Shown here one piece after another: positions 7,431-16,010 of a DNA stretch of 44,591 nucleotides. Each line of letters opens with the position of its first letter. Positions within the stretch are counted from its first letter, which is position 1. Both the position numbers and the translations under genes were made by a program. The DNA is taken from positions 1 to 44,591 of the forward strand of contig CANRWP010000026.1 of NCBI GenBank assembly GCA_947643595.1, given 5' to 3'. The notes beneath the pieces are model-generated. The model saw nothing but the letters and a program-made list of their open reading frames with translations, did no database searches and was not told the DNA's origin. The DNA is from an uncultured bacterium. Lineage in GTDB: Bacteria; Bacillota; Clostridia; Lachnospirales; Lachnospiraceae.

Positions 7431-8492
7431 GTGAAAAAAAGTAGTTTGACAAAAATTATGGCGGTATTTCTTGTGGTAATGATCGTTTTGTCGGGCTGCG
7501 GCAACAGCAGTGAGGATGAAGCGCAAAAGACAGAATGGAGGGGACATACCAGAGAGACTTCCGCGGAGGAAGATTATACGGAAGAGACGGAGTACGATGA
7601 GAATGCAGAGAGTGCGGAGGATGAGATTTCTCCGGAGCAGATGGAGCTGATCAAATACAATTATTATGTGGAGCTGAACAATGAGATCATCGAAATTCTG
7701 GACTCCATCGCTTACTATTATGAAGTGGTGGATTACACGGAGGAATTTTCCATGCTGCCGGATACCGGCCTCACCTACGGTTACCGTGTTTCCGGGAACA
7801 ACACGGATACCCTCGACGACTGCGTGATGCTCGCCGATATGGAGCCTGATTTTGGGGAGATGGACAGCATGGTGAAGGAGATGGAGGAGCCGCTGCGGGC
7901 TCTGATGGGGACTTTCCTGGAGATCAGCGGCAGTAATGACTATGCGGATAATCAGTATCAGAAAGCGAAGGAATATCATGCGGTCATCTATTCGAACGCG
8001 GATGCATTTGCAGCGATCGCTTACGACTTTGTGGATGCGGTCGGCGAGATGGGAGATGTCCGGATGGCGGAGGAGGAGAACCGACTGAAAGAGGAAGGTA
8101 TGCTGATCAACTACAACGCCAGCAGGGCGATCTCCATCGGGCGGGAGGTTCTCGACGAGGCTTACGCCCAGGGGATTGACGACTGGAATCTCAACGAGCT
8201 GGACCTCACGGAGATTCGGAAACTGCACGATGAACTGGTGGCAGTGGTGGCGGATTTTGACGCGGCCACGGCTGACAACGATCAGCTTGTCAAGGAATCC
8301 CTGTCCAATTCCCGTCCTTTTGACGGACTTTTGGACGGCCTGATCGATGCCCTCGAGTGGATGATGAAGCAGGCGGAGAGCGGAGAGCTTCCGGATATGA
8401 GCGGTTCCGGCGCGCCGCTGGGGTCTCTGGAACATTTTTCCTATGTTCTCGGGCAGTGTATCGACCGTTATAACACCGTGTTTGTGGATTGA
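7431..8492 (+). CDS. Lipoprotein, DUF3829-like
   Basis: A 353-residue exported lipoprotein. The GTG start at 7431 is chosen because AGGAGG (7417-7422) sits 8 bases before it. The signal peptide ends in lipobox LSGC with the lipidated Cys at 23, followed by a low-complexity acidic linker rich in Glu, Asp and Thr. The body (from about residue 75) is helical and acidic and recalls DUF3829 (NYYVELNNEIIEILDSIAYYY...). It is expected on the outer face of the cytoplasmic membrane. Function is unknown. It is monocistronic as far as can be seen; the next gene has its own, different type of promoter. Confidence 0.75.
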   Translation: MKKSSLTKIMAVFLVVMIVLSGCGNSSEDEAQKTEWRGHTRETSAEEDYTEETEYDENAESAEDEISPEQMELIKYNYYVELNNEIIEILDSIAYYYEVVDYTEEFSMLPDTGLTYGYRVSGNNTDTLDDCVMLADMEPDFGEMDSMVKEMEEPLRALMGTFLEISGSNDYADNQYQKAKEYHAVIYSNADAFAAIAYDFVDAVGEMGDVRMAEEENRLKEEGMLINYNASRAISIGREVLDEAYAQGIDDWNLNELDLTEIRKLHDELVAVVADFDAATADNDQLVKESLSNSRPFDGLLDGLIDALEWMMKQAESGELPDMSGSGAPLGSLEHFSYVLGQCIDRYNTVFVD

Positions 8493-8524
8493 GAAAAAAA
8501 GTTGGAAAAAATTTTAAAAATCTC

Positions 8525-8552
8525 TAAAGTTTTATGAGAAAACTGCCGATAC
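8525..8552 (+). promoter_or_regulatory. Sigma-28 (SigD/FliA) type promoter
   Basis: TAAAGTTT at 8525-8532 and GCCGATAC at 8545-8552. TAAA and GCCGATA- are separated by 16 bases, matching the SigD consensus TAAA-N15/16-GCCGATAA at all but the last position. The start of transcription would be near 8559, leaving a leader of about 70 bases before the ATG at 8631. Confidence 0.75.
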
Positions 8553-8630
8553 ACAGTATAACATAAACATGTGTTATCCATAAAACGGATTTTAATGGAT
8601 AGAAATTCATTCACGGAGGAGGATAAAAAA

Positions 8631-9332
8631 ATGGGATTAGGTATTGATGCTTATTCACAGTCTTACACAGGGGCGGTAGGAAGTTCTTACGCGAATACCC
8701 AGGCGGCTGCGAACGGGACAAAGAGCGGGAAGGCATCTTCGGAGAGCGGTGCTACGGTAGAACTTTCCGACGAAGGCAAGAAAGCGCTGGAGAGCAGTAA
8801 AGAGACAGACGATAAGGTAGTAAAGACAGAGTCTGCCGCATCGAAGATCGCGGCGAAGACTAATAAAATGACAGACAGCCAGAGGAGTTCACTGGTGGCA
8901 AAAATGCAGGCCGATCAGGAGGCAAGACAGAATCAGCTGATGAATATGGTACAGCAGCTGTTCAACAAGCAGGCGAATTCCTACGGTCAGAGCACCGATA
9001 TGTGGCAGTTCCTGGCAAGCGGAAAGTTCACGGTAGATGCAGCGACCAAATCGCAGGCGCAGGCGGACATCGCGGAGGATGGCTACTACGGCGTGAAGAA
9101 GACTTCCGAGAGGATGTTCGAGTTTGCGATGGCGCTGTCCGGCGGCGATGTGGATAAGATGAAAGAACTGCAGTCCGCAGTGGAGAAAGGCTACAAGCAG
9201 GCTGAGAAGACATGGGGCGGCAAGCTTCCGGATATCAGCAAACAGACTCTGGATGCGACCAATCAGCTTTTTGAGGATTACTACAAAGAGCAGGAGAGCG
9301 CGTCTCAGAAGGTGAATCCGATCGAGGACTGA
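8631..9332 (+). CDS. Hypothetical protein, probably in the motility regulon
   Basis: A 233-residue soluble protein. ATG 8631 follows GGAGGAGG (8616-8623). The first 80 residues are low-complexity, rich in Ser, Ala, Gly, Lys; the rest is helical, with a Gln-rich stretch (residues 95-120) and an ending EKGYKQAEKTWGGKLPDISKQT resembling DUF5610. There is no signal peptide or membrane segment. The sigma-28 type promoter upstream points to expression with flagellar late genes. A strong terminator follows (9379-9413), so it is a single-gene unit. The family link is tentative; function is not known. Confidence 0.7.
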   Translation: MGLGIDAYSQSYTGAVGSSYANTQAAANGTKSGKASSESGATVELSDEGKKALESSKETDDKVVKTESAASKIAAKTNKMTDSQRSSLVAKMQADQEARQNQLMNMVQQLFNKQANSYGQSTDMWQFLASGKFTVDAATKSQAQADIAEDGYYGVKKTSERMFEFAMALSGGDVDKMKELQSAVEKGYKQAEKTWGGKLPDISKQTLDATNQLFEDYYKEQESASQKVNPIED

Positions 9333-9378
9333 CGGGTTACTGCGAAAAATACATAGCGTAGAGTGATCAGGAAAATGA

Positions 9379-9413
9379 TTGAGGGCAGAAAAGTATCTGC
9401 CCTCAATTTTTTT
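9379..9413 (+). terminator. Intrinsic terminator
   Basis: TTGAGGGCAGA (9379-9389) pairs perfectly with TCTGCCCTCAA (9396-9406), 6-base loop, followed by seven T. It ends the sigma-28 dependent unit. Confidence 0.92.
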
Positions 9414-9508
9414 GATGGGATGCAACGAAACGGGAAAAAATGTTATCTAATATTTGAAGACAAACAAATGCGCGCGTAAATCTATGGATGTTGAGGAAGG
9501 ATTATATA

Positions 9509-10078
9509 ATGAATACGTTAGTGAAGAGGGCACAGCGCGGGGATGCGGAAGCGTTCATATCCCTGATGGAAGAATGCAGAATGTCCTTCAGGCGGATCGC
9601 GTTCGGCTATCTGAGAAATGATGAGGATGTTGCCGATGCCATACAGGATACGATACTGGACGCTTTTGAGCATATCGGTTCCCTGAAAAAAGCGGAATAC
9701 TTCAGGACATGGGTGATGAGGATACTGATCAACAACTGTACCAGAACTTACCGGAAAAACAAAAGGCATGTCAGTATGGGGGAAGGCATGGAGGAGGGGA
9801 GTTTTGACGCCGGAGCTTCGGATGTGGAATTCAGGCAGCTTCTCCTCATTTTGCCGGAGGACAGCAGAACCATTTTTCAATTGTACTTTGGAGAGCAGTT
9901 CACCACAAAGGAGATAGCGGAGATCCTGGAGATGAAGGAAAATACCGTGAAGAGCAGGCTGCACCGCGGAAAAGAGCAGCTCCGGGAAAGTCTGTCCGAT
10001 AAAACGGGATCCGTACAGGGGAGTGGAAAGGAAACTGGAATAGGAGGAATCAGATATGCGGAAACATTTTTCGGATGA
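9509..10078 (+). CDS. ECF-type RNA polymerase sigma factor
   Basis: A 189-residue sigma-70 family protein. Region 2 spans about residues 8-80 (YLRNDEDVADAIQDTILDAFEHI, then FRTWVMRILINNC), and region 4 spans about 105-160 (LPEDSRTIFQLYFGEQFTTKEIAEIL, ENTVKSRLHRGKEQL). ATG 9509 follows GAGGAAGG (9493-9500); an in-frame ATG at 9488 has no site. The gene overlaps the next one by 23 bases, the usual sigma/anti-sigma coupling. The pair presumably switches on an envelope-stress or antimicrobial response when the anti-sigma releases the factor. Target promoters could not be identified here. Confidence 0.92.
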   Translation: MNTLVKRAQRGDAEAFISLMEECRMSFRRIAFGYLRNDEDVADAIQDTILDAFEHIGSLKKAEYFRTWVMRILINNCTRTYRKNKRHVSMGEGMEEGSFDAGASDVEFRQLLLILPEDSRTIFQLYFGEQFTTKEIAEILEMKENTVKSRLHRGKEQLRESLSDKTGSVQGSGKETGIGGIRYAETFFG

Positions 10079-11411
10079 CGATCTCAGAGCGGTCCTGGGG
10101 GCGGAGCTGGGGGACAGCGATATCATCGATACAAGGATCAGTGAGGCATATATTATGATAAGAAATGCGGGGAACAGAGCAGGGAGAGAAGGCAGAAAAC
10201 GGAAGAATATGTGGAGAGGGCTCACGATCGGACTTGGCAGTACGGCGGCGGTGCTGGCGCTCACGTTCACATTCTGCGTCATGAATCCGGTGATGGCGAA
10301 AGAGATCCCCGTTCTGGGAGGAATATTTGAAAAGATGGCGGATATTTTCTCTTTCGGGAAGCTGCCGGAAGAGGAGACCACACAGCTGTACACAGTGGAA
10401 GGCGAAGATATCTCGGAAACCGGTGAAAAGAAGGAAGAACTTTATCAGAAGAGCGATGGCGGCATCCTTGTGACGCTGACGGAGGAGTACGCCACAAATC
10501 AGGCAATTTTTATCGGAATCCGTGTGGAAAACGAGCAGGAGTTCCCGGAGACGGCGATTTTTGCGGACGGAACACAGCAGATACGGTTTGAGACGAACGA
10601 GCGCTACTCTTTCCGGAGACAGGGGGATGAGCTGGTCGGCGGAATAAGGGATGTGCAGGGAACCTTTGAGGATGCCCATACATTTATCGGCATTATGCGG
10701 ATCGACTATTCGGAGATCAATATCGATGGAAGCAAATATGAGGAAGCCTTGAGGCAGGCCGAAGCGCAGGGGGAGGATGCCCCGATGCTTACAGATGAGA
10801 ATTATTATGATTACATGGAACTCTATGAAGTGCCGGATACGTTTACGCTGAATCTGGAGATCACAAGGCTCGTAGGTTATCTGGCCAACCCGACAAGACC
10901 TGATGAGTTTGAGAGAAAGAGTGCGGAAGAGCTGGAGGCGATGAGCGACGAGGAGTGGGAAGCTTTCATGGCGACATTGCCGGCGGAGTGGGACAGTTAT
11001 CCCAATAAGTATGAGCACTGGTATCAGGACGGCAGCTGGAAATTTGATCTGGATATCGTGCAGAAAAAGGAGAACACGCAGATTATATCTGTGAATGAGA
11101 CAAACGAGGCGGGGATCGGCCTGGAGAGCCTGGAGATATCGCCGGTGGAGATGACGGTAAATACCATAGCTCCCTCGGGAAGGTATGTCTTCGAGGTGGT
11201 TCTGGACGCGGACGGCAGGCCGCTGGAATCCGGTTCCGGCAACACTACCGAACTGGCGGTCGCCGGACACGACATCTCAACGGTGTATGTGTATGTCTGC
11301 GACGAGACGGAATATCTGGACAGCCTGAAAGGTTATATCGGCTCGGAGGATTTCCAGGAGATTCTGGAGAGGGAAGCGCTGTTTAAGAAAAAGATCGACA
11401 CGACGAAGTGA
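10056..11411 (+). CDS. DUF4179-domain anti-sigma factor
   Basis: A 451-residue single-pass membrane protein. Residues 1-48 are cytoplasmic and would hold the sigma factor, a helix at about 52-80 (LTIGLGSTAAVLALTFTFCV) crosses the membrane, and the following region with KEIPVLGGIFEKM is the DUF4179 signature. The long extracellular part (to residue 451) is acidic and beta-rich. Start at 10056 follows AATAGGAGGAAT and overlaps the sigma gene, so production of the two is coupled. Such proteins sense envelope conditions and are usually regulated by proteolysis or conformational change; the signal is unknown. Confidence 0.88.
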   Translation: MRKHFSDDDLRAVLGAELGDSDIIDTRISEAYIMIRNAGNRAGREGRKRKNMWRGLTIGLGSTAAVLALTFTFCVMNPVMAKEIPVLGGIFEKMADIFSFGKLPEEETTQLYTVEGEDISETGEKKEELYQKSDGGILVTLTEEYATNQAIFIGIRVENEQEFPETAIFADGTQQIRFETNERYSFRRQGDELVGGIRDVQGTFEDAHTFIGIMRIDYSEINIDGSKYEEALRQAEAQGEDAPMLTDENYYDYMELYEVPDTFTLNLEITRLVGYLANPTRPDEFERKSAEELEAMSDEEWEAFMATLPAEWDSYPNKYEHWYQDGSWKFDLDIVQKKENTQIISVNETNEAGIGLESLEISPVEMTVNTIAPSGRYVFEVVLDADGRPLESGSGNTTELAVAGHDISTVYVYVCDETEYLDSLKGYIGSEDFQEILEREALFKKKIDTTK

Positions 11412-11414
11412 GAT

Positions 11415-11448
11415 AAAAAGAAACCGGCCCTGGGGTCGGTTTCTTTTT
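11415..11448. terminator. Bidirectional intrinsic terminator
   Basis: AAAAAGAAACCG (11415-11426) pairs with CGGTTTCTTTTT (11437-11448), extended by three inner pairs (one G-U). A and T runs at the two ends serve both directions. It separates the convergent anti-sigma and SIS-domain genes. Confidence 0.92.
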
Positions 11449-11492
11449 GAGTAAAATACGTATGAACTGTCGTTTATATCCGGACGAGAAGG

Positions 11493-12620
11493 TTATCTTC
11501 CCGGCGTATCCTCGCTGAAGGGGCTGTTCTCGTAATTTTCGCTCTTGGAGGAGACGGATTTTTCCATTTTGCGCTGCAGCGGATGTTTGAGCCAGCGGGA
11601 CAGATCCTCCGTGATCCGGAAGGCTGTCATCTGGAAGACGGGGAGATAACATAACGGCGTGATCTCCTCGGGAAGTCCGCACTCCACATAGAACGTGTTC
11701 GGCTCGTCCTGATAATCGGCGCAGTTCGTGATCAGGTAGACTCCCGAGGTGACGATCTGCGTTCCCTCGTAGATCTGATGGATGCGCTTCGTGCCTTCGC
11801 CGCCGTCGATCAGGAAAACGTTGTAGGTGGGGGTCATCTGAATGTTGGGGCCGTGGATATACTCCTCGATTTCGTAGGCACAGGAGGGGATGCTGATGGT
11901 CTCGCCGAATTTTAACGCTCCCTCGCAGGCGGTGCCCATATTGGCGCCCACGCCGCAGACATAGACCTTTGTCATGCCAGAGAGATTTTGATAGTGTTTT
12001 TCCAGGAAAGCGGGCCAGGAAGCCTGCACCTTTTCATTGATATCCGCAGCGGCGAGAAGCTGTTTTCTCACGGCGTCCGCTTCCTCCGCGGTCTTGATTC
12101 CGGCTTTTTGCGCCGCGTCCGTGGCAAAGAGCATAAAGAACAGCGCAAGCGTCGTCACACCTCTGGTGACATAGGCGACCGTTTCTCTGCCGACGCCGTA
12201 ATTTGCGGCGACGTCGCAGACTTTCGCCAGATCACTGTCCAGATCGCCGGTCAGTCCGACAGCGCGGCGGCCTTTTTCTTTGATAACTTTCACGGCGTCC
12301 AGAGCATTTAAGCTGTAACCGCTCTGGCTGACCACGATGACCATATCCGTCTCGCTGAAATCATGCTCGCTGACTACGAAAGCGAAAGGAGTCACGATTT
12401 TGACTTCGCACTGCAGGTGGCGGCGTATGAACTGACGGGCGCAGAGACTTCCGTTGGAAGAGGAACCACAGGCTACGATCCAGATATTTTTGTACCCTCC
12501 GTTTACATACTCCTCCACAAGAGGGGCGGTAAGAGCCTTGCTGTCCCTTACATTGGCACGGATAAATTCCGGGCAGGATGCGATGTAATCCATCATGGTT
12601 TTTGCTTGATTTTGTGACAT
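11493..12620 (-). CDS. SIS-domain sugar-phosphate deglycase (GfrF/FrlB group)
   Basis: A 375-residue protein with two SIS domains: the first opens with NIWIVACGSSSNGS and has VVSQSGYS, the second has KVYVCGVGANMGTACEGALKFGE and YEIEEYIHGP. This arrangement is that of GlmS-like isomerase domains without the glutaminase part, as in the fructoselysine- and glucoselysine-6-phosphate deglycases, which split phosphorylated sugar-amine adducts into hexose 6-phosphate and the free amine. ATG 12620 follows AAGGAGGA. It is divergent from the PTS operon with 192 bases between, so both are likely controlled from the shared region. Exact substrate is inferred from context only. Confidence 0.78.
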   Translation of the reverse strand: MSQNQAKTMMDYIASCPEFIRANVRDSKALTAPLVEEYVNGGYKNIWIVACGSSSNGSLCARQFIRRHLQCEVKIVTPFAFVVSEHDFSETDMVIVVSQSGYSLNALDAVKVIKEKGRRAVGLTGDLDSDLAKVCDVAANYGVGRETVAYVTRGVTTLALFFMLFATDAAQKAGIKTAEEADAVRKQLLAAADINEKVQASWPAFLEKHYQNLSGMTKVYVCGVGANMGTACEGALKFGETISIPSCAYEIEEYIHGPNIQMTPTYNVFLIDGGEGTKRIHQIYEGTQIVTSGVYLITNCADYQDEPNTFYVECGLPEEITPLCYLPVFQMTAFRITEDLSRWLKHPLQRKMEKSVSSKSENYENSPFSEDTPGR

Positions 12621-12707
12621 TACAGAGTCCTCCTTGTAAAAAGTGATAAATTTTAAGAGCTGAAATTGTGTAAATAGTACAAAAAAATTTAAAAGTCGAT
12701 TGCTCTA

Positions 12708-12736
12708 TTGACATAGTATCATAGAATTGATATATT
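12708..12736 (+). promoter_or_regulatory. Promoter of the PTS/sugar-amine operon
   Basis: TTGACA at 12708-12713 and TATATT at 12731-12736 with a 17-base spacer. The start of transcription would be near 12743, some 70 bases before the IIB gene. Confidence 0.75.
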
Positions 12737-12749
12737 GTCATTACAATAT
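12732..12749. promoter_or_regulatory. Candidate GntR operator over the PTS promoter
   Basis: ATATTGT (12732-12738) and ACAATAT (12743-12749) are perfect reverse complements separated by 4 bases. The core TTGTCATTACAA fits the T-N-GT...AC-N-A pattern of GntR/HutC-type sites. It covers the -10 element and start point, as expected of a repressor site. The regulator at 16893 is the natural candidate. Confidence 0.5.
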
Positions 12750-12812
12750 TATAAAATATTTTGCGGACCTGGAATATTTTGTATCAATTAAGAAAAGAAG
12801 GGAGAGAAAATC

Positions 12813-13289
12813 ATGCCGGACATTTTATTAACTCGAATTGACAACAGACTGGTACACGGACAGGTGGGTGTAGCCTGGACCAGCAGCTTAAGTGGCTGTA
12901 ATCTGATCGTTGTGGCGGATGATCTTGCGGCAGCAGACCCGGTGCAGCAGAGCCTTATGAGCGCAACCGCAAAGAGTGCAGGCTGCGGAATCCGTTTCTT
13001 TACGCTGGAGAAGACCATCGCAGTGATACATAAAGCGTCTGCCAGTCAGCATATTTTCCTGATCGTGCGCGATCCGCAGAGTGCACGGAAGCTTGTGGAG
13101 GGCGGAGTGCCCATCGACAAGCTCTGTATCGGAAATATGCATGTGGGACCGGGTAAAGTGGTAACGGGAGATGCGCATGTCTATATGGACGATCAGGACA
13201 AAGAGGACCTGGGGGCGATCCGGGCAAAAGGCGCGGAGGTCTATATTCAGATCGCACCGGGAGACAGAAAACTGGACTTTGATAAATAG
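12813..13289 (+). CDS. PTS system mannose/fructose/sorbose family IIB
   Basis: A 158-residue cytoplasmic phosphotransfer subunit. The opening ILLTRIDNRLVHGQV holds the phosphorylated His15, as in all sorbose-family IIB domains, and the length is the usual one. It takes phosphate from IIA (encoded at 18386) and passes it to the sugar imported through IIC/IID. The ATG follows AAGGGAGAG. It is the first gene of a long plus-strand unit behind the promoter at 12708. The genes for deglycases and an FrlD-like kinase around it suggest that the imported sugar is a sugar-amine adduct rather than mannose. Confidence 0.92.
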   Translation: MPDILLTRIDNRLVHGQVGVAWTSSLSGCNLIVVADDLAAADPVQQSLMSATAKSAGCGIRFFTLEKTIAVIHKASASQHIFLIVRDPQSARKLVEGGVPIDKLCIGNMHVGPGKVVTGDAHVYMDDQDKEDLGAIRAKGAEVYIQIAPGDRKLDFDK

Positions 13290-13323
13290 AGAAGTTCGGA
13301 TCAAAGGAAAAGGAGAATGAATC

Positions 13324-14118
13324 ATGCAAATTACACTTATTCAGGGGTTATTGATTGCATTAGTCGTGTTTATCTGTGCAATGGATAAACACATGGAAGC
13401 GTTTATGTGGTTTAGGCCGCTCGTTGTAGCGTTCTTTACCGGTATTATCTTAGGGGATGTTTCCCTCGGATTGAAGGCGGGCGCGGTTGCGGAGCTTTCC
13501 TATCTTGGACTGCTGACCGTAGGCGGTACGGTTCCCCCTGATCCGCTGTTTGCGGGCCTTATGACGACAGTTCTCGCTCACACTACCGGATGTGACGTGA
13601 ACACGGCGCTCGGTCTTGCGGTTCCGTTTGCGCTGATCGGTCAGTGGATCGGTACTGCTACCAACACATTCTACGCAGGTTTCCTTCCTTCTATTGACAA
13701 AGCGGCAGCAGAAGGAAATGAGAAAGTGCTGGAAAAGAAACTGTTCACAGGCTGGTTCCTCTACGGGATCCTCTTTGCAGTGGCGGCATTCCTGTCCGTA
13801 TATGCATTCCAGAGCGGTATTGCAGCTTTCGTGAACGCATTCCCGGAATGGCTTGTACACGGCTTTGAAGTTGCCGGCGGCCTGATGCCTGCAGTAGGTC
13901 TTGCACTGCTTTTGGTTGTTATGCTGAAGAAGGAAAACGTTGCGTTTCTGTTGGCAGGTTTTGTGATCATGGTCATCACAAACTGCGCAAATATCCTGCC
14001 TGTGGCAATTATCGCGGGATGTATCGCATTTGTGGGATTCAATCGTGACATACAGATAGCGAAGCTGGAGGAAGCAAAAGGGGCTTCAGGGGAAGGAGAG
14101 TTTGAGGATGGAATCTAA
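13324..14118 (+). CDS. PTS system mannose/fructose/sorbose family IIC
   Basis: A 264-residue integral membrane subunit with about seven to eight hydrophobic helices, opening LIQGLLIALVVFICAMDKHMEAFMWFRP and containing ELSYLGLLTVGGTVPPDP, both typical of EII-Man IIC. With IID it forms the sugar channel. It lies 34 bases after IIB, behind AAAAGGAG, and overlaps IID by 11 bases. Length is normal for the family. Confidence 0.92.
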   Translation: MQITLIQGLLIALVVFICAMDKHMEAFMWFRPLVVAFFTGIILGDVSLGLKAGAVAELSYLGLLTVGGTVPPDPLFAGLMTTVLAHTTGCDVNTALGLAVPFALIGQWIGTATNTFYAGFLPSIDKAAAEGNEKVLEKKLFTGWFLYGILFAVAAFLSVYAFQSGIAAFVNAFPEWLVHGFEVAGGLMPAVGLALLLVVMLKKENVAFLLAGFVIMVITNCANILPVAIIAGCIAFVGFNRDIQIAKLEEAKGASGEGEFEDGI

Positions 14119-14893
14119 AATTACAAAAAAAGATCTGCACAATATGGCCTGGCGCTCCATGGCAGAACAGTGTTGCTTCAGTTTTGAGCGTATGCAGGCG
14201 GTGGGTTTCTGCTGGGGCATGACAAAATGTTTCCGTAAGATCCATGGCGACAACAATAAAGAGATGGCTGAGGCTATGGCCAACAACCTCGACTTTATCA
14301 ATACGGAGCCCCATATGGCGGCGATCCTGCAGGGACTGATCGTCTCCATGGAGGAGAGAGGACAGGAGAGAAGCCTGATCCACGGCTTAAAGACCGGTCT
14401 GTTCGGACCTCTGGCGGGACTCGGCGACGCGATCTGGTGGTATACGGCGATGCCGATCATCGCATCGATCTGCTGTTCCCTGGCAAGCCAGAACAGCGTG
14501 CTCGGCCCGCTCCTCTACATCCTGTTCTGGGCGGTTACCGCGGTACTGAGCCGTATCTGGTTCGTGGATCTGGGTTACAAAGCCGGTGTGAGCTCCATCA
14601 AGTTTATCGGTGACAACGCGGCAGCGTTGACAAAGGCGGCAGGTATCCTGGGCGTTATGGTAGTGGGCGGCCTGATTCCGAGTTACGTAAGCTTTGCGTT
14701 CCCGGAGAGCCTGGTCGTAGTCGGCGGCGTTTCCATTCAGGGAATCTTCGATTCCATTATGCCGAACATACTGCCTCTTGGATTTGTATTTTTACTGTAC
14801 TGGCTGTTCAAGAAAAAGAATGTCAATACGATCAAGCTGATCTTATTGGTTATCGCAATATCTATTCTGCTTTCCTTCTTTGGCATTATGTAA
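14108..14893 (+). CDS. PTS system mannose/fructose/sorbose family IID
   Basis: A 261-residue membrane subunit. It begins with the soluble segment MESKITKKDLHNMAWRS, has the family pattern QAVGFCWGM and NTEPHMAAILQGL, then GLFGPLAGLGDAIWW, and four or so C-terminal hydrophobic helices. ATG 14108 is chosen over the TTG at 14102 because GGAAGGAG (14091-14098) fits it; it overlaps the end of IIC. A hairpin follows in the gap before the deglycase gene (14939-14977). Confidence 0.92.
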   Translation: MESKITKKDLHNMAWRSMAEQCCFSFERMQAVGFCWGMTKCFRKIHGDNNKEMAEAMANNLDFINTEPHMAAILQGLIVSMEERGQERSLIHGLKTGLFGPLAGLGDAIWWYTAMPIIASICCSLASQNSVLGPLLYILFWAVTAVLSRIWFVDLGYKAGVSSIKFIGDNAAALTKAAGILGVMVVGGLIPSYVSFAFPESLVVVGGVSIQGIFDSIMPNILPLGFVFLLYWLFKKKNVNTIKLILLVIAISILLSFFGIM

Positions 14894-14938
14894 AACAGGA
14901 TAGAAGATTAGTTAAAGTTAGTTAACATTCCCAACTTA

Positions 14939-14977
14939 CTGCGCTCCGAACTACCGAAAAGGAAAGGAGGAGCGCAG
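14939..14977 (+). promoter_or_regulatory. Hairpin masking the ribosome site of the FrlB-like gene
   Basis: CTGCGCTCC (14939-14947) pairs perfectly with GGAGCGCAG (14969-14977), loop 21 bases. The right arm takes the last bases of AAAGGAGG (14963-14970), the ribosome site before 14981. In the transcript this could lower translation of the deglycase relative to the PTS subunits, or protect a processed 3' end. Confidence 0.55.
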
Positions 14978-14980
14978 AAA

Positions 14981-16009
14981 TTGATAAAGGCGGCAATTAT
15001 TATTATGAAAATGGTTAATTTTAATGAAGAACAGATCATCGCGAACGGCGATATCATTTACAGACAGAGAGAAAAGATTGAAGCGATCGCGGATTCCATC
15101 GTGGACAAAGGGTTTGACCTGCTGCTATTCACGAGCAGCGGCGGAAGCCAGGCCATGTTGGATCCGTTCGCTTTTTATATCCGACATGAATCGAAGCTCC
15201 CCGTGGAGAATATAATTTCCGCGGATCTGCTGCTCGGCGGATGCAACCGGATCACAGAAAAGACGGTTGCCTTTCTGACCTCCAAATCCGGCGATACGGC
15301 GGAGACGGTGAAGGCGGCGAAGTGGCTGAAAGCGCAGGGTGTGCGGCTTATCTCGATCGTAGGAAAACCGGACTCTGTTCTGGAGAGCATCAGCGACGAC
15401 ACGGTGGTGTACGGGGAGGGACGGCCCCAGGAGTTGGTTCTGTATCTTTTGATCGGCAGGATCTTGTATCGAAACGGAGATTTTGAGGAGTATCCGGAGT
15501 TTGCCGGAGAACTGAAGGGACTCGCCTTCGCCCTTGCACAGGTGAGGAAGCAGGCGGACGAGAAGTGCAGAAAGTATGCGTCAGATTACTGCAAAGAGCC
15601 CTACAATATCTGGGTGGGCAGCGGCGATCTCTGGCCCACCGCCTACAGCTACAGCATGTGTGTGCTGGAGGAGAGCCAGTGGATCCGCACAAAGAGCGTT
15701 TCCAGCCCGGAATTTTTCCACGGGACCCTGGAGCTGCTGGAGGACGATGTGTGCATGACCCTGCTTTTGACGGAGGGACCTACCAGAGAACTGGATGAGA
15801 GGGTGAGAGACTTCGCGGCGCAGCACACGAAGAAACTGAACTGTTTTGACTGCGCGGAGTATGAACTTCCGGGCATCAGCCGGAAGTTCCGCAGGTGGTT
15901 AAGCCCCGTTGTCATGGCGGCGGTTCTGCAGCGCATCAGCAAAAACATCGAGCAGATCACCGGGCATTCCCTGGATATCCGCCGCTATTATCGGAAAGAG
16001 AATTATTGA
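14981..16009 (+). CDS. frlB: FrlB-like SIS-domain deglycase
   Basis: A 342-residue SIS protein related by eye to fructoselysine-6-phosphate deglycase: LLLFTSSGGSQAML in the first domain, TSKSGDTAETVKAAKW, then SPEFFHGTLELLE in the second and the ending GHSLDIRRYYRKENY, which parallels DHNPDERRYY of E. coli FrlB. It would split the 6-phosphate of a sugar-amine adduct to hexose 6-phosphate and amine. The TTG at 14981 has AAAGGAGG 10 bases before; ATGs at 15005 or 15011 are alternatives. The next gene, the kinase, starts one base after its stop. It is the second deglycase of the locus and may have a different adduct as substrate. Confidence 0.75.
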   Translation: MIKAAIIIMKMVNFNEEQIIANGDIIYRQREKIEAIADSIVDKGFDLLLFTSSGGSQAMLDPFAFYIRHESKLPVENIISADLLLGGCNRITEKTVAFLTSKSGDTAETVKAAKWLKAQGVRLISIVGKPDSVLESISDDTVVYGEGRPQELVLYLLIGRILYRNGDFEEYPEFAGELKGLAFALAQVRKQADEKCRKYASDYCKEPYNIWVGSGDLWPTAYSYSMCVLEESQWIRTKSVSSPEFFHGTLELLEDDVCMTLLLTEGPTRELDERVRDFAAQHTKKLNCFDCAEYELPGISRKFRRWLSPVVMAAVLQRISKNIEQITGHSLDIRRYYRKENY

Positions 16010-16010
16010 T

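Noticed and set aside
7410..8435. Long minus-strand open frame opposite the lipoprotein gene
   Set aside because: Rich in His, Arg and Ile in the way of antisense shadows; the plus frame has a lipobox, ribosome site and promoter.
10050..11270. Long minus-strand open frame opposite the anti-sigma gene
   Set aside because: No recognisable domain or ribosome site; the plus frame is a coupled DUF4179 protein.
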